64,000 bases of DNA from Pseudopyrenochaeta lycopersici (GCA_003313425.1 NHZP01000016.1:1-64000), one strand, 5' to 3'; counted from the stretch's first letter, positions 1 through 13,964 are shown. Notes: generated from the letters alone by a model not told the origin. Numbers and translations are program-made.

Positions 1-3000
1 GCACTAGCAGCACCTTAGCAACACTAGTTGCATTAGCACGACCCCTAACAACTACGCAATAACTAACCCTTAGCAGAAGATCTATTAGTAACAGTTAACT
101 CCTTATAAGACAGCCTTAACAAGTTAGCTAGTTAACAGCAGAGCTAGCTATATAAGTTATTGCAGAACTAAGTTTAGGAGCTAAAGAACTTAGTTACTGA
201 ATTAAGTAGTGCATAGACAGCACGCACAGTCTCTACCCCCTTTTTAATAGAATAGTAAGACTCTCCTGTATAAGAGATTAGGAAACTAAGACTGCTAAAT
301 ATAGAAGTCTTTAAGAAAGGCTTGCATGAGTAATATCTTTAATAGAAAATAAAGGTCTAAGTAAAGCTATATAGAGACTGTACAGCCTACCTAGACAATA
401 ACAGTAGAGTGAATTACGTTATTACTCGTACGACAGGCTAAGCGTTTAACGCCCTTAGCCTATATATAATAAACCTTATAAATAGGCTAGCAACGCTATC
501 CCTCCTTAAGCTATAGTCCTACCTTAATAACTTCTTTAAGAACCCTATAGTAAGAGAGAAAGCCCTTAAATACTTCTGTACGACTAAGTAAGGAAGAACG
601 GAATTTAACCTTTATATCTAAGCGTTTAACCTTAAGCTCCTTAAAGCTAGGTTAGACAACGTAAGCTACGTTTAGAAGATTAACTATCTTAAGAGTAGCT
701 TAAATAGTAAGCTACTAAGGACTTAAGCAGGTTATTAACTACTGTTTAGAGAAACGTACAAAGAGTTTGTACGACAGACTAGGGTAACCTAGGAAAATTT
801 AAGAGCTGTAGAGAGAATTACTATAAGCAAGAGCTATATAGGCGAAGCGTACGACACGTGGAGCTAACTAATAACCTAAAGAGATAATAATAAGATAGAC
901 TAGATAACTTCTGTAGGAGCTTACTAGCTCTGTGTAAAACCTAGAAAAGAATTCTAGGGAACACGTAAATAGGTCTAAGAAAGAAAAGAGAACGGCGCCT
1001 GTTTAAGGTGCAGTCTGCACGACTACTAAGTAGCCTAGTATATAATAAAGTTATTAAATAGCTAAGAAGGCTATTATACGAGACAGGTTAATAAACCTGT
1101 AAAACTTATAAAGATTATATCTGCAACTACTAAACAAGTAACAGAATCTCTATCCTCCTTAGACGAGGGAAAAGAGTAGCTCTAGCACGAAGTTGTGTGC
1201 TAGAGCCCGCATAAGTCTAAACCCCTATACAAATAACAAGGTTACTTTTACTACAGCTAGTAACTACAAAACCTATATCTGTAAATGTTATTATTAATTC
1301 TGTATAACTAGCTACTACTATAATTAATAACAGTTACTGCACCTACTATTTATTAAGTAAGAAACTTGTAAGGGACTTAAACTTACCACGCATTAAGATC
1401 CTCCCTATTAAGATTAAAGGGGTAAACAAATAAAAGAGTATAGTGTCGTACGTTACTAAATTTTTATTAGACGTAGGAGGAATACAGCAGCACGCAGCTG
1501 CGTATGTTTACCCTAACTACTTACTAATACGACATAATCCTTAGAAAGACTTAGTTAGAGAGTATTAAAGGCGTTATTAACGCAGAGAAGAAACTTCTAT
1601 ACTTAAAAGTATATAAGGTTACTGTACGCAGTATAAAACACGCTACCCTAGACTTTAGCTATACCCTAGTATTAGCTGTAGCTTTCTAATACTACGTACA
1701 ACACTACAGATAAAGCTACAGTAAGACTTAAATCTTTACTGTAAGCCTAAGGGACATTAAGAAAGTACTACGCCTAAAGGTCTAGAAAATACTACAGGAA
1801 ATATGCGACGCCCTACTAGCTTACGTACGACTTTATCTAAAGATGTTCCTACCTAAGAAAGGAAATAAGCTACCTCTACAGTAAGGCCTATAATAAGACT
1901 ACGTAATAGAGTTAGAAGAGAAGGATAGATAGAAGCTAGAGATACTGTACGGACCTCTCTACGTAATATCAAGAGATAAACTCTTAGTACTAAGGAAGAC
2001 GCTATTAGACCTCTTAGATAAAGGGTTTATCCGTGTAAGCAGCTTACTAGTAGCCTTACCTGTACTATTTATACGTAAGCTAGGAGGAGGACTATAATTC
2101 TGTGTAGACTACAGAGCTCTTAACGCCCTAACTAAGAAGGACTGTTACCTACTACCTCTTATACGTGAGACGTTAAACTAAATCAGATAAGCTACATAGT
2201 ACACTAAGCTAGACGTTACTGCAGTATTCTATAAGATAAGGATAAGTAAAGGATTAGAATAGATAACTGCGTTTTAAACACGATTTAGATTGTATGAGTA
2301 GCTAGTAACGCCCTTTAGCTTAGTAAATGTACTAAGTACCTTTTAGAGGTATATTAACTAGGCCCTACAAGACTTCTTAGACGACTTCGCCTCTGCATAC
2401 CTAGATAATATCCTTATCTTTACTAAAGGATCCCTCTCTTAGCACTACGCCTACGTACGAAAAGTATTAGATCGCCTATAAGAAGCAGGACTACACCTAG
2501 AACTAAGTAAATGCGAGTTTAATATTTAGCGTACAAAGTACCTTAGCTTTATCCTAGAAGTATAAAAGGGTATATCTATAGACTTTAAGAAAGTCTAAGC
2601 TATTTAAGAATAGGAGGCCCTAATAATAGTTAAAGGCGTATAAGGATTCTTAGGGTTTACTAACTTCTATAAACGCTTTATCCTAAACTTCTCCTAACTA
2701 GCAGAGCCTCTCGTACAGCTAATAAGAAAAGAAGAGAAATTCTTATAGGATACAGAATAAGAGCAGAGTTTCTAAGCTCTTAAGGATGTATTCTTAGTAG
2801 ACGAAGTCCTTACTGCTTTCTTACCTAAATAACAGATAATAGTAGAATATAACTTTTTAGGCTTTGCTATAGGCGGGGTACTATTATAAGAAGATAAGTA
2901 AGGAACTCTTCGCACGGTAGCTTACCTCTTAAGGAAATTTCTAGCGTATAAGAGCAACTACCTAATTTATAATAAAGAGTTGCTAGTAGTTATTACATGC

Positions 3001-5049
3001 CTAAATAAATGGGACGCAGAACTCTATAGCGTATAAGAATTTAAAGTAATTACTAACTATAAGAACCTAGAGTACTTTACAAAAAAGTAAAAGATAATAG
3101 AATAACACGTACGATAGTTAGTCTACCTATTATAGTTTAATAATATAAAGCTGCAGTACTGTCTAGGCAAGGAGAATACCTAAGCAGACGCACTATCTAG
3201 AAGAGACTAGGACCTACTATAAAGAATAGACGACAGCCGCCTAGTAAGTAAAGAGTTTATTATATTAGTACTAGCCTAATAGTAAGATCTAACAGTTATA
3301 GGGGTTGTACGAACTCCTACGTTAACCCTTAACAGCTTAATTATAGCTAAGTCCCTACTAAAAGCTCTAATCCTTAAGGACTTAATTGCTAAACACTAGG
3401 ACTAAGCTGTACAAGATAACTTAACCTATCAGGAAGTCTACGACGCTATAAAGCTAGGTGCTAGGTTACTACCTAGTATAATAAAGAAACTTACTATATT
3501 ACTAGGAGATTGCACAATTAACTTAGAGAGAAAGCTCTAATACAGATCTAGGATCTAGGTGCCTAAAAATAAACCCCTTTATATAGGAATTATCTAGTAA
3601 GTATATCTAGCTGTACAAACAGGTTACCTAGGAAGAGAAGAAACGTACTGTACGCTAGCTAGTACCTAGTACTGGCTAAGTATGAGCGAAAACGTCCGCT
3701 AATTTGTACAGAATTACAGCTTATGTAGATAAAGCACCTTGTAGAGAGACAGTAAGTATAGATACCTACGCCCGTTACTAGTACCTAGTCGTACGTAGTA
3801 AGACTTAACAGTTAACTTTATTACTAGTCTACTACTGTCGTCTAGCTGTACTAACCTAATAGTAGTTAAAGACTGCCTAGGTAAAGGCGTAATACTAATC
3901 CTACTTAAGATAATTAAAGTAGATAATGTAGCCTAGGCATTTATACGAGAAGTCTTCTGCTACTATAGGCTCCCTAGGTCTATTATATTAGATAGGAGCA
4001 CGTAATTTATAAGTAAACTATAGGGAAAAATCTGTAAACTCTTAGGAGTATAGAGAAACCTGTTAACAGCCTACTACCTATAAACAGACGGTACTACAGA
4101 ACGCGCGAATAGTGATATTAAAGTAGTTAGTCGAATCTTTTATAACTACAACTAGAATAACTAGGTAACGCTATGCCTAATCCTTAAGCTAATGCTAAAT
4201 ACTTATATAAACTCCTCTACAGGCGTCGCTCCTTTCTTCCTTCTACACGGCTATCTAAACTCGCCCTTCCTAGAGCTACCTAGGAAATTAGCTAGTAGCG
4301 ACCTACTTAACAGAGTAACACCCCCTAGCAAATAAGCAGAAAGCATCGTATAAACGCTAAAATAAGCTGCTAACTAGGCTATCTTAGCTATAACACACGC
4401 TTAATAATAATAGGAAGCACAGGCGAATAAGACACGTCGCCTAGCTCCTAAGTATAAGGTTAGAGACTAGGTATAGTTAGACCTCAGGCACGTACGAACT
4501 ACACGCAGAAGCAAGAAACTTAACTGGAAAAGTAAGAAGTACTAAGTCGCCCGCGTATAAGACCCCTATTAGGTTAAGCTTTATATACTATAGAGAACTA
4601 AATTATACTATATAGAGAAGCTAAGACTAGCTGCTAAAGACCCCTTCCTATTATAATAAACTAACGACTTAAACCTAGCTGCTGTTATCGTACAAGATAA
4701 TAACTTACAGGAAGACTACCTTGAATAGGTAATTAAGAACATCTAAGATAAGCGCTTATAAAATTAACATAATAAGTTCTATGTAAAATAGGAGGAGTAC
4801 TATAACCTAACTTAGGAGCTAGAAGAGAATCTTATTACTATAGAAGCCTATAAGAAATAGAGGACTTATATATAGCCTGTACGGCTACTATCTAGGAAAC
4901 TACTAAAAGGTTAGAGAAATAAGCTAGTATAAGCTAACTAACCCCGTACGAGGCCCTCTAACCTAAGACGTCTAAGAAACGTTTATCCTCCTTAGGCTTA
5001 GTAAAGACTTAACCCTAACCTCAACTACGCTAAGGAACAGAGACTCTGT

Positions 5050-5782
5050 TAGAAGGTAAGAGAGGTAGAGCACGCCTAGCTATATAAGACGCACTGTAAT
5101 CCTGCCACACGCAATTAGAGTAAGCCCTGCTCTACTCGCTAGTAATAGAGACACACCCAGCAAAGGCTGTAAACGTACAACGCCCTTATATAGCCTTAGC
5201 ATAGTTATTAGAACAGAAGTTAGCGTTAAGGGAACCGCAGCTATAAATAAGGTAGGCTTTAAGGTAGGATTAACGACTAGAGAGGAGTTACTAAGCGTTA
5301 ATCGTACGACGAGCGATAATAGGAGAGAAATTATTAAGACTATAGCCCTACTAAGCATCGTATAGAGATTAATTAATAGGACGAAGGAAGAATTTAGTAA
5401 TGCGAACTAGCTTAGGCTAAATAACGTTAGACATAGAAAAGAAAAGAGGAATAAGACGTACAGAAGCAGTCGCAAAGAGACAGCGAAACTCGTCCGCAAC
5501 TAGAGTATCTAGGATATACTAGATCACGTAGTTAGTAGGAAGAAGAGACGTATTACCCTAAGCAGCAGGAATAATAATACTAGTAGGTTAAGTTTAGTTA
5601 GGAGCGGTTTAAGTAAGCTAAGCGTAAGTAACCTAAGCAATGTTAGCCCTAGCAGCTGCGTGCGTAGATATAATATTGCTAGCAGTTGTACGAGCAAGAT
5701 AGTTTACACCACCGCCATAACTACTAGGACCCCACACACCGCGATTAGGCTAACCAGCTAAGGGAGCTGCTTTAGGAGGCAT
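5050..5782 (-). pseudogene. Antisense reading frame between pol and 3' LTR of Gypsy-1 (unrecognised)
   Basis: On the strand opposite to pol, a frame opens with ATG at 5782 (MPPKAAPLAG) and runs leftwards for about 240 codons. It is interrupted only by TAG and TAA, never TGA in the part I read, and these fit CAG, CAA or TGG ancestors after RIP. A stretch of about 40 residues near 5440-5320 is free of stops. I do not recognise the protein. The opposite strand is also fairly open here, so coding is uncertain. The placement matches antisense frames in Gypsy-4 and Gypsy-5. Confidence 0.35.
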
Positions 5783-6090
5783 GTTAGCAATAATAGGAAG
5801 ACGAGTCGTACGCAAGCAAGTTAAAGTTAAGTAGTAAAAGAGGAAGAAAGAGTTAGAGGAAAAGCTCTTTATATGCGCACGAGCGAGTAAATAACTAACC
5901 TCTCCTCTACTCTACGTTATTAGGCAATAATAACAAGTAAAGGAGGAAAATTACTTACAAACGAATAAGAAAAAGTACACGCGACATCTCTACTTTTACA
6001 GCACGATAACATAACACTACCTACACAAGTATAAGGTTAAGGTTAAACTACGTACAAAGAAGTAACACAGTTATTTAAGGAGGAGGAGGG

Positions 6091-6343
6091 TATTATAATA
6101 GGCTGCGCCCTTTAAGCAGGAGAGGCTTCGCTACTATCGCACGGGGAAAGAACTCCTTAATCTCCTCTGCCCCCTTTTCTTATTAGCTCGTATAAGTTAG
6201 CAGCTAGAGGAGCACGTTCTTCTTCGCTCGTACGAACATATATATATATCCTCTAAGGATACCTGTAACCTCTTCTCTATCTTTCTCCTTCTGTAGTATA
6301 GGACAAATGCACACTCGTTAGTCAGGCCTCTTCGCCCATAACA
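6091..6343 (+). repeat. Putative 3' LTR of Gypsy-1 (253 bp)
   Basis: A purine tract (AAGGAGGAGGAGGG) ends at 6090. The segment then starts TATTAT and ends ATAACA, which is the inverted pair expected of TGTTAT...ATAACA if the second base suffered G-to-A. A TATA-rich stretch lies near 6239-6251. Directly after 6343 the sequence joins Gypsy-2 homology at GTATA. The 5' partner LTR is outside the window, so the call rests on the ends and the neighbouring purine tract. Confidence 0.6.
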
Positions 6344-9300
6344 GTATATAATAATAAATATATCTAGGTACTCTCTTAATATATTATTAATAAGTGCCTA
6401 GTATATAGCTAGTGCGTTAGTAAGACTAAAAAGTATTACTATATATTTATAGTAGCTGTAGCGCGTTCTAAACGTAGTCTTCTATTCTTTACCTTCCTTT
6501 ATATAAATAAGGTTATACGCTCCTCTTAGGTCTAATACTATAAAGACTTTTATAAAAGCTAGTTAATCTTATAGTTTTACTATATTTAGTAAAGGGTATT
6601 AATTCTTTATTATAATATTATTAAGTTTCTAGTAATTAACGTATAATCTTAACTTCCTATTTTTCTTTAGTATAAATAGTATAGGGTATCCTACTAGTAA
6701 TTATAATTCTCTAATAAATCCTTTTTTTAAGTTTATCTTAATATATTTACGTAGGGTTTTAAGTTCTTTTTCTAATAAACTATAAATTAAGCTAAAAGTT
6801 AGTTACTTTCCTTCCTATAGGATTATCTTATAATCCTAAAGTTAATATTTAGGTAGTACTTTTATAGTTATCTCTTCCTAGAAGAGTAACTTATATTTTT
6901 TATACTTATTAGGGATTACTAGAGTTACACTTTACTTCTTAACTCTAGCTTATTAGTCTAAGAGCCTCCTATTAGTACCTGCTAAGTTAGACCCTTATAT
7001 CTTAAGGCTGTCCTTATTTAAAGTAAGGATTCTAATTATTATCTTCTTATCTACCTAGGCACTTAGCCGCAGCGTAGGCTTGCTCGTAGTTGCGTCTATT
7101 CTATAGTATTTAAATAAGAACTTCTTCTTTTTCTAATTTATTTCTAGACTATATTCTCTTAACTATAGGAGTCTTAGTATTATATTATACTATAATAGTC
7201 TAAAGATATCTAGGTTAATTGTTTCCCTATAGTTCTAGATAATAAGTTGCACGCTCTATACCTTGTGTGTAATTATAGACTCTAATAGTATTAGTTATCT
7301 ATTAGCTACTATTAATAGATATAGTACTAATTTTAATAATAGGATAAGGCTAGCTTATTATATCGCTTACGCAGAAATATAGCTCTATTATGCTCTAGAA
7401 TCTACTAGTACCTTTATCTAGCTTCTATTAAGCTTAATATTTAGCTTAAGGAGTTCTTATACGCCTGTTGTATATAGAGTTTGTAATTCTTACCTATCAG
7501 TAGGCGTAACTCTAAAAAAGGCTCCTCTTAATACCTATTTAGTGTCTTAACGTCTTTATACTTAAGGTAGTTAGAGTTAAGGCACGTTTACTATTACTAC
7601 TAATTACATTCTCTATTAAAGACTAGCTGTATCGCTATAGTAGCTATAAAGTTATTATTCCCTAGAAAATAGAGGATAGTTCTCTTTTCTTATAGGTAGT
7701 TATCGCATTTAACTTTAGGATAGTTATACTATTAATATTTACATTAATAAAATAAGTAAGAGAAGTATCTCTATTCTATTTTACTTAAGTAGTATTTTAT
7801 ATATAAGTCTGTAGTACAGAAAGACTAGTAGATAATACTATATCGCCTATTACGTAAATCTATTAAGTAATCTAGTACTAGTTTCTATAGTCTTTTATAC
7901 ATAGTATATAGAGTTTAAGCTGCCTCTACGCGCTTATAATAGTCTCTAGCTTCTTCCTCTATAAGAAGCTAGTTAGAGTTAACGTTCTCTTTATCTTCCT
8001 CCTAATATATTTGTTATTTAAGCTAAGTGTAGATATCTTATTTCTTACTATCTGTAAGCACGATTTCGCCGTAGGAGTTAACTTAAAAGTACCCTTATTA
8101 TACTAGGTCCTAAGTATTAGGTATATAGAAGGTATCTTCCTATATTAATAGTAGTATTATTTAGCGTTATAATATATATTTAGGGGTTTTAACTACTAAG
8201 GGTTCTAGTACCTATATTTATCTAGCTTATTAAAGTTTCTATAGTGCGTCCCTAACGCTTATAGGTTACTATACTTCTTTAGCTTTTTCTGCCTATTCTT
8301 ATATTACCTTCGTGTAATGTTTAAGGTAATAGTAGTATTCCTATAATATATCTTGCATTACTTATTTAGCTAAGATAACTATACTTATTTCTTATACTAT
8401 AGCTGCTTCCTATTCTACTAAAGTTAACGCGTTAATATACTATACCTTATACATATATTGCGCGTGTAGTTAGTAGTTAAGTTCTGTAATATCCCTTTCT
8501 GCTTCTATAGGCGTTAATAGCCTTAAGGTTCCTAGTTAATATTAGTTTTAGAAGTTCTTAATTTTTTATTCCTTAGTTAGGAGTATTATAGTATTACTAA
8601 GGTCTTCTGTAGTATCTTTATAGACTAGGGATAAGGAGCTGTTACTCTCTTTCTTATCTTTACTATACTAGGTTCTTAGAATCCCTGTCCTAGTAGGTTC
8701 CTAGAGAGGTAGCTGTAGTATCTCTGTATCTTAAGCCTTTTCCTCTTAGGTAGCGACGACTTCCTACGTTTTATTGTCGCTATTTTCTCCTTCTACAGCT
8801 AGCATATTAATCTAGAGGGTTACCTTATTCTTTTATCTATAGTCCTTAGCTATATAGCCTTTCTTATTATAGTTAAAGTAAGTTATTTCTTTTTTCTTCT
8901 TACTCTTACCTAACTTTCCTCTATTAAGGTTATCTAGATATATTACCTTAGGGCCTCTAGATATATACTACCTAGGCACTCCTTGTAGTTAATACTAGTA
9001 TTATAGGCGACTATTATTTAACTTATTATAATAATCCTTCTAGGGTTTCTTATCTTCTTTTATTTATTCTAGTAGTTGTCCTTTAAGTTATATATAGAGC
9101 TTATAGAGCTCTACGTCTAGTTAGATAGTTTCGTTAATTAAGTTATCTAGTATAGTAATACCTATACTAGAGCGCATTAGTTCTGTTTAAACACCTACTT
9201 TTAGTCCTTATTTATATATAGTTTTTAGGGTGTTATTATTCTAGTTAGTTTATCTAGCGTACCCTAAAAACTTGTTAGCGTAATTAGCTGCAGACTAGGT

Positions 9301-10086
9301 TTATCGCATATTCTAGATTTTACGTTCTGCAATAGTAGTTTTATTTAGCAGCCTAAACGCTTATTGCATGCGTGTCTTAAATTCTCCTGTGTCTTTAAAT
9401 ATCTTAATTAGCTCCTTTAGTTTAGTTCCTTTAGCTAGGTACTTAACTAAGTAAGGTTTCACCTATTTAGCAGCCTCGCCCCTTATATAGCTCGTTATAA
9501 GTACTGCTTAGTCGTTATTATCTAAAGTAGTTACATTAAACTTAAAGAATAGGTTAAACTAGAGTAGCTATTCTTTAAGCTTAAACTAATCTCTATAGAA
9601 GAGGTCTAGTTTAGTAACAGCGTTACCTAGCCTAGTAGCATAGTAGGCCGCGTTTTCTATATAAGTATTACTTATCTTAAGAGTGTTTAAAGTGGAAAGA
9701 ATCTTAAAAGCTATTAGTAAGGATAACTAATAAGATTATAAGGTTAGTTCTCTAGGATAGAGTAAGGGACTAGATAGAAAGAGGTTTAATACTAAGATAG
9801 TAAGAGGGTGCTTCTGTAAAGAGTACTAAAGTTAAGAATAATTAGTATTACTATTACTATACTATAGAGTATAATATTAAGTTAAACATACTAAGCTATA
9901 AGGGCTTATTATAACGATCTATATACATAACGCGCTCGTCGCGCTCGCTGCGAGCGCTACGAGCGCTCGTCCTTAGCAGAGCGAGTGGCTACGTGACATG
10001 TAACAGAGTGGAACACCGGCATCTTCCTAACTGGCTGCCAGCGTCTGAGGCTTTTTTTCTCCTGTCCAGGATCCCAGATCCTAACA
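6344..10086 (-). mobile_element. Gypsy-2: 5' half of a RIP-mutated gypsy element (LTR, gag, protease, start of RT)
   Basis: From about 6345 to 9760 this matches Gypsy-5 (27510-30960) and the reverse complement of Gypsy-4 (20400-23900) almost base for base apart from C/T and G/A changes, so it belongs to the same family on the minus strand. Reading leftwards from the 5' LTR it carries gag, a decayed zinc knuckle near 8850, the protease region near 7300-7450 and the beginning of reverse transcriptase. It stops abruptly at 6344 at the edge of the Gypsy-1 LTR. The rest of pol would lie left of the window, beyond Gypsy-1. This copy is mutated more heavily than Gypsy-5. Confidence 0.85.
9693..10086 (-). 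repeat. 5' LTR of Gypsy-2 with a divergent U3 (394 bp)
   Basis: In element orientation the LTR starts TGTTAGGATC and ends at 9693. The inner part (9693 to about 9930) aligns with R-U5 of the Gypsy-4 and Gypsy-5 LTRs. The outer 150 bases (about 9931-10086) share nothing obvious with theirs, are GC-rich and hardly mutated, and include an inverted-repeat-rich run of GCTCG/CGAGC motifs at 9931-9972. Confidence 0.8.
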
Positions 10087-11617
10087 GTACCCTTATTTAG
10101 AGCGCGTGTCTATATTATCAGCTGTAACCTTAGAGGCAGGTATCTTATACTTATTAATAATGCTGCGCAACTTAGTGTTACTATCCTTATAATACTTCTT
10201 TATCTAAGTAAGTATATTAGCTATCTACTAACGTACTTCTTCCTAGTTAGTAATATTAATAAATCTATCCTATCTTCTTCTTACAGATTATTATTAATAG
10301 TAAAGGGCTATGTTAAAGAAGGGAGTAAGGTTATCTAGTAAGGTCTTACGCAGTAACTATTAGACTGCTATTACGCTAGAGTGTAAGTATACTACTTAAA
10401 TAGAATATAGAATAAGAACCTGCCTTAGTATATACTAATAGTGTTTATCTAGATAGGCAAACGTGCTCTTTATCTTCTTTTTCTTCTTCTTCTTATAAGT
10501 ATTTATATCCTTAAGTATAAGATATTACTGCTTAAAAGTAGTAATGCCTCTATACTGTAATATTAAGCTTAGTCTTCCTTTTAGAAATTCTTTAGTTATA
10601 ATAATAAGGGTTAAAGTCTTATTAAAGTAAGTTACTAAGGCTACTATCTAATTATCTACTATACTCTTCTGTTTAATAGGCGAGACTTACAGCAAGCTTT
10701 AAACCTAAGTATCTACTATAATCCCTGCGTGCTAAAGTACTTTAATATTACTATAACGCTTAAGCTCAGTTCTATAGTCTTTAATAGCTTCTTTACTAGT
10801 AAATTATATAATCTTTGTTAGCGCAGGCTTAATTGTAGTTATAGTTAGTTAAAGATTTAGGTTTAACAGTAGGGGTAGACGCTTCTTAAGCTGTTTAGGT
10901 GTCTAAGGCAGCTATAATATTACTTAAAGTTTATACCTAACAGGCACTTATATGTCTACCTTAGAAAGTTTTAATAGATAGTAATAAGAAGTAAGAAAGA
11001 GAAACTTAGGCCCTATAGGATTAACTACAGGCTTAAGATTTAGAGGGGGTTTAAGTAGTAGAGAGTATCTTTCCCTCCCTAACTTTACTTAAAAGCCCCG
11101 CTACTTTATTAAATATTATAAAAGGTAAAGTTGCTATAATTTTAACTCCTTCCTATTACCTAATTAGCTAGCATAGCAGGTCCTCTTAAGAGTTAGCTAC
11201 TTAGGAACGTTTCTTAAGCAGGTCTTATCTTACTACTAAACGCAGCTATAAACTTACCTTTACACTTTAAAATATTAATTATCTTATCTTCTACCTTGTT
11301 TAATTAATTCTACATCTTTGAATTATTACTCTATAATCTCGTAGTTGCGTTACTACTATTAGCGCAGATATTAAGTTGTCTAGCTAATTAGATTTTAGTA
11401 GGTCTCGCTAAGCTTACCTAGTAATTGCTAATTAGCTAGATTCTTTAACACCTTAGTTCCTCCACGATTTTTAATCGCGCAGTAAGGAGATTGACCTCCT
11501 AGCGACTTTAAATAATATTTCGTTTAATTTTAACTTATTTTTATATATCTAGGGAGTTACGCTGCGTATATGTAATACTAAATATATAAAAATATGCGAA
11601 AATTTAATAAAGGAAAT
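10087..11617. other. Unassigned RIP-mutated sequence with a possible minus-strand coding remnant
   Basis: This stretch separates the Gypsy-2 LTR from recognisable Gypsy-3 sequence. On the minus strand, from about 11060 to 10090, one frame reads for roughly 320 codons with only TAG/TAA stops. It includes a Lys-rich run near 10490 and a helix-prone tail ending near the Gypsy-2 LTR. I recognise no family. Part may be the Gypsy-3 3' LTR: in minus orientation a purine tract (GCAGGGGAGGGG) ends near 11619 and is followed by TGTATTTCC, a possible LTR start. A block near 11395-11445 also occurs at 37262-37305. Confidence 0.4.
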
Positions 11618-13964
11618 ACAGCCCCTCCCCTGCTTTAAGATAAAAGCCTGTCCCTTAAGCTTAAGTAAGCTTATCTTCTAAGTTAGAATTAATTTCTAAA
11701 TTAGGTATTTAAATATATTATTATTTCTTAGTCTCTGTTAAAGATCTTAGTATAATAATAGGATAGCTGCGCGTAGTTAGCTATATTATATCTTTAGATA
11801 AATCTAAGTTTATAGGAGGATTATTCTCTTTCTTTTATAACTAAATTGCGTCTTAGTTAGGATTTTTAATAACTATAAACTTATTATCTTAAGAGTTATT
11901 AGATTAAGCAGGCAGTAGTAAAAAGTTAGCTTTAGCATCCTATAGTAAAGGATCCTATAGCTTTGCACGACTGTAATACTCTTAAGTAACTTTGCTTTTA
12001 TCTTAAAGTACTTATAGTTTAAGTCTCTATCCTAGGGTAGTGTTTCTAAATCGCGTGCTGTTAAAGTCTATAAGTTAATAGTTACCTTTATTCTAGTTAG
12101 CATAAAAGACTTTATATAGTCTTAGCTATCTGCTTGTAAGCTTCTTATCTCTTAACATATTAATATCTCTAGCTAAGTCCTATATTAGTATAAAGTTATC
12201 TTTTTTAATTTCTTCTTAATAAATCTCTCTATAATTATTCTAATATTCCTTCTTTTCGCGTTATAGGCGCTTAGTTCTTAACACTGCGTCCTTAAGAAAT
12301 TAATTTCTTAAATCTAGCTGTATAGCTTGCACTGCTAATAACTAGCCTCTTAATATTACTTATCTAAATAGCAATATCTGCTATATTAGAAGAGTAAGCT
12401 TAATTAGAACTACTAGATTCTAACTAGTAACTAACTAATAAGAAGAATATCTAGTCTAACTCTAAGTAGAAATTCTATCTACCTATAATACTATTAGAAG
12501 ATTATTAACCTAAAGTCTAGGAAGCTTTACTAGTGCGTTGTATATTAGCTTATAACTACCCTTAATTTTTCCTATAGCCTAAGGGTTATATACTAATACC
12601 TAGATTCTCTTAATATAATAAATCTTAGTAAGGGCTTTAACTACCTTTCTAAAATTAGGTCTACTATCTATAGTAAGTATCCTTATTATACTCTAGTAAT
12701 ATAAGATTTCTTTATATAAAAACTTAGTAATAGTAGATAACTTATTATTAGCTATTACTCGTGCCTTTAGCTATCTACTAAGGTATTCCTATATAATTAT
12801 AATAAATTTCTTTCCTTAATAATATAGTATATAAATAACGTCTATAGTAACTTGTTCCTATAACGTATAATAGTAAGTATTTATTAGTATCTCTTACTTA
12901 TAACTTAATAATCTTTACTAGCACTATTTATATAATATAATTATGCGTTATACCTCTTTATATATTCTTTCCTACTAGTATTATTAAGTAAGTATTAAAT
13001 AGACGCTATTTACTCCTCTATAACTAATCTATTAATATACTTCTTATATAGCTATAGTCTTAAAGTTAGAATTATCTATAACTTAATAAATAACTATATT
13101 CTTTATAGACTTTTAGAATAGATAGCATTCTTATATAAAGAAATTTATTACCTTCTTTTTCTACGCTTAACGTTATACTTTTATAAGGCCTTTAGGCTTC
13201 TTAAATCTTATTAAGAACTAAGTAATTACTTTAGACATATCTAAGTATTACTTATTTAGTACTTTACTTATCTTAGTAAGTAAGGTAAACTTAAGGTTAG
13301 TAAGTAGGGCTTTAATAAAATCTTTAAGGTTATTTTTAGTCTTATCTAGCTATTCCTATCCTTCTAGCTTTAGATAACGTAATAACGTATTAGTAATAAT
13401 ATTCCTCTTTCTAAGAATATACTTAATATTAATATCCTAAGTAAGAATAGCTATAAGCTACTTATTTTAGACTAACCTAGAGATATTAGGTAATAATCTA
13501 TTAAGTTAATAAATAAGTGTCTAAGCGTCTATTTTAATAGTAAAATATTATCTATATAGCTAGGTTCTAAATTTCTTTAGCGCCTATAATACTACTTTAT
13601 ACTTAAGCTTTATTAAGTACTAGAGACTCTTAGCTTTTAACTATATTATACTTTTAAATTAATATAGATATATTTTTCTATCTACTCTAATCTATTTAAA
13701 AGACGTGCTTACGCCTTCTTTACTCGCATCTACTACTATAAAAAGTATACCTCTATTCTTATAATTAGGACTTACTAATACTAGAGCTAAAGTAATATAT
13801 TACTTTAAAGTATTTATAGCCTCTTATTAAGCCTCTTACTATATCTATTTAATACTAGTCCTTATTAACTAGAATAAGAGCTTTACGCGAATAGTAAAGC
13901 TAGGCACTTATATCTTATAGTAGATACAGATACTTATAAATACTCTTACTTCTTTTATATTTCT
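11618..13964 (-). mobile_element. Gypsy-3, 3' part: RNase H and probable integrase region
   Basis: The minus strand from 13960 leftwards gives an RNase H-like domain of the fungal gypsy type (13800-13380), with a VVDASKEG start block and an ending similar to the usual ADALSRLP motif, here TNTLLRYLK. The integrase is expected in the decayed frame further left, about 13200-11900, but I could not fix its catalytic residues. The piece ends at 13964 where the copia element entered and resumes at 19377 with the upstream reverse transcriptase. Stops are again TAG/TAA. The left boundary is set at a purine tract and is tentative. Confidence 0.65.

Larger units (their letters stand above)
1..6343 (+). 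mobile_element. Gypsy-1: RIP-mutated chromovirus-type LTR retrotransposon, 5' end off window
   Basis: The plus strand reads as a Ty3/gypsy gag-pol broken by many TAG/TAA codons. In order I see a decayed gag zinc knuckle near 996-1045, where the His and last Cys of CX2CX4HX4C both read as Tyr; reverse transcriptase at about 1950-2720, with YLDN where YxDD is expected near 2399; RNase H at about 2830-3210; an integrase with zinc-binding region and catalytic core at about 3590-4320, including an ILDRST block and a TTERANS block carrying the Glu; a GPY/F-like module near 4490-4580; and a chromodomain-like segment at about 4715-4870. A putative 3' LTR ends at 6343. The element begins before the window. 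It abuts Gypsy-2 exactly where Gypsy-2's reverse transcriptase is interrupted, so it probably inserted into Gypsy-2. The domain order is firm; exact domain edges are by eye. Confidence 0.85.
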
